Part shown: positions 62,859 to 64,000 of the stretch, one piece after another | Layout of the letters: each line of letters opens with the position of its first letter | Position numbering within the stretch: the first letter of the stretch is position 1 | Assembly (NCBI RefSeq): GCF_009674535.1 | Contig: NZ_WKJK01000009.1 | Location: 60,099-124,098, forward strand | Reading direction: 5' to 3' | DNA: 64,000 nucleotides | From: Duganella guangzhouensis | Lineage (GTDB): Bacteria; Pseudomonadota; Gammaproteobacteria; Burkholderiales; Burkholderiaceae_D | Made by a program: the position numbers and the translations under genes | The notes under the pieces: model-generated | Database searches by the model: none | What the model was told of the DNA's origin: nothing | Seen by the model: the letters and a program-made list of their open reading frames with translations, nothing else

Positions 62859-64000
62859 ATGCTTTTCGATGCTGCACTGCCGCATCGCCGGCCTGCGGTA
62901 AAATCCGAGCCTGGCTTATTCTCGATTGGAACCATCATCACTGCCGCTAACCTGCCGCTGGACAATTCGTTTGCGTCCTTGCCGCCTGCTTTCTATACCC
63001 GGTTGATGCCTACTCCGCTGCCCGCGCCCTATCTGGTGGGCGTCAGCGCGCCGGCGGCGCAGCTGATCGGGCTGACACCGGATGACGTCGCCGCCAGCCT
63101 CGACATCCTGATCGGCAACGCCGTGCCCGAGCGCGCGCAGCCGCTGGCGGCCGTGTATTCCGGCCATCAGTTCGGCGTTTGGGCCGGCCAGTTGGGCGAC
63201 GGCCGCGCCATCCTCTTTGGCGATGTCGCCGGTGCCGACGGGCCGCTGGAACTGCAATGGAAAGGCGCTGGCCTGACGCCCTACTCGCGCATGGGCGACG
63301 GCCGCGCTGTGCTGCGCTCGTCGATTCGCGAATTCCTGTGCTCGGAAGCCATGCATGCGCTGGGCATTCCGACCTCGCGCGCGCTGTCGGTGGCCGGTTC
63401 GGACCAGGGCATCATCCGCGAAACCATGGAAACCGCCGCTGTGGTGGTGCGCATGGCGCCCAGCTTCGTGCGCTTTGGCTCGTTCGAGCACTGGTACTAC
63501 CGCAAGCAGACCGATCAACTGAAAGTGCTGGCCGATTACGTCATCGACCGCTTCTATCCGGCGCTGCGCGACGCCGAAAATCCCTACGCCGCGCTGCTGG
63601 AAGAAGTCACGCGCCGGACCGCGCACATGATCGCGCAGTGGCAGGCGGTCGGCTTCATGCATGGCGTGATGAACACCGACAATATGTCCATCCTCGGCCT
63701 GACGCTGGATTACGGCCCTTACGGCTTCATGGAAGCCTTCGACGCCAACCACATTTGCAACCACACCGATCAGCAAGGTCGCTATTCCTACGCCAACCAG
63801 CCGCAGATCGGCCACTGGAATTGCTACGCACTGGCGCAGGCCATGCTGCCGCTGATCGGTGACGTCGAGGCCACGCAGGCCGCGCTGGACGTCTATCAAC
63901 CCGAGTTCGGCAGCAAGATGGACGAGCTGCTGCACGCCAAGCTGGGCCTGACCATGCTGGATGAGCATTTCGAGGCCGACCGCACGCTGTTCGACGACCT
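62859..64000 (+). CDS. selO: Protein adenylyltransferase SelO (YdiU family), 3' truncated by window end
   Basis: The frame runs to the end of the window without stop. The pseudokinase fold shows SGHQFGVWAGQLGDGRAILF, LELQWKGAGLTPYSRMGDGR, AVLRSSIREFLCSEAMHALG, RMAPSFVRFGSFEHWYY and GFMHGVMNTDNMSILGLTLD, with the metal-binding DYGP; SelO transfers AMP to proteins in redox control. The start is unclear: ATG 62859 is the only in-frame ATG, but GTAAAAT at 62898-62904, a likely -10, lies after it and homology begins near AANLPLDNSFASLPPAFY (62943 onward). The true start may then be a rare codon such as ATT or ATC at 62925-62937. Confidence 0.85.
   Translation, partial: MLFDAALPHRRPAVKSEPGLFSIGTIITAANLPLDNSFASLPPAFYTRLMPTPLPAPYLVGVSAPAAQLIGLTPDDVAASLDILIGNAVPERAQPLAAVYSGHQFGVWAGQLGDGRAILFGDVAGADGPLELQWKGAGLTPYSRMGDGRAVLRSSIREFLCSEAMHALGIPTSRALSVAGSDQGIIRETMETAAVVVRMAPSFVRFGSFEHWYYRKQTDQLKVLADYVIDRFYPALRDAENPYAALLEEVTRRTAHMIAQWQAVGFMHGVMNTDNMSILGLTLDYGPYGFMEAFDANHICNHTDQQGRYSYANQPQIGHWNCYALAQAMLPLIGDVEATQAALDVYQPEFGSKMDELLHAKLGLTMLDEHFEADRTLFDD

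Overview
The window is a GC-rich chromosomal segment with dense gene packing and many 4-nt ATGA overlaps. Its gene content points to a betaproteobacterium of the Burkholderiales, most likely Oxalobacteraceae (Massilia/Duganella/Janthinobacterium type). The evidence is the mltG-tmk-holB-pilZ series divergent from ygfZ, a DUF4936 and an NRDE protein behind ygfZ, a PHB/short-chain-acid style pta-ackA-fabI operon, a Caulobacter-type TonB receptor, and many chemotaxis genes. The assignment rests on family recognition by eye; no database was searched. I saw no rRNA, tRNA, CRISPR array or prophage.

Layout: 1-1.7 kb holds a truncated DeoR regulator and a sugar-binding lipoprotein. 1.8-6.7 kb holds a cNMP-binding/thioredoxin-reductase-like fusion facing a pta-ackA-fabI-orf95 operon. 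6.7-10.2 kb is a response regulator/histidine kinase/PepSY/small membrane protein operon. 10.3-15.2 kb has a TonB receptor and two HGSNAT/NagX-like membrane proteins. 15.3-24.7 kb is mostly envelope genes (odd lipoprotein, two barrels, PldA, a TPR protein) plus a stand-alone EF-G and a PRMT-like methyltransferase. 24.8-34.9 kb carries a RsbQ-like hydrolase, ankyrin-tatD, an apparent insertion (antiporter, KfrA-like protein, VapBC-type pair), then pilZ-holB-tmk-mltG and, divergently, ygfZ-DUF4936-NRDE. 35-40.9 kb has a HELGH protein, an ATP-grasp/PLP-decarboxylase pair, a FlaG-like gene, a second PLP enzyme and a GNAT. 40.9-51.7 kb is a fatty-acid beta-oxidation region (two SDRs, an MDR reductase, acyl-CoA dehydrogenase, thiolase, then a FadB-like protein) separated by an MHS transporter and a RAYT transposase gene. 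52-61 kb is chemotaxis (PAS-PAS MCP, CheR, CheD, triple CheW, second MCP) with a MarR/MDR efflux pair. 61-64 kb has an acyl-CoA ligase and a truncated SelO.

How genes work together: the thiolase promoter and the FadB-like upstream region share a near-identical ACGNTCGTTC site, suggesting one regulator for both beta-oxidation units. The RAYT gene is enclosed by a 33-bp inverted repeat (32/33 match) whose outer ends touch the MHS terminator and the FadB-like stop codon. This is the clearest mobile structure in the window. The break in pilZ-tatD continuity at 27.1-29.7 kb, filled by an antiporter and a toxin-antitoxin pair, looks like a second acquired segment.
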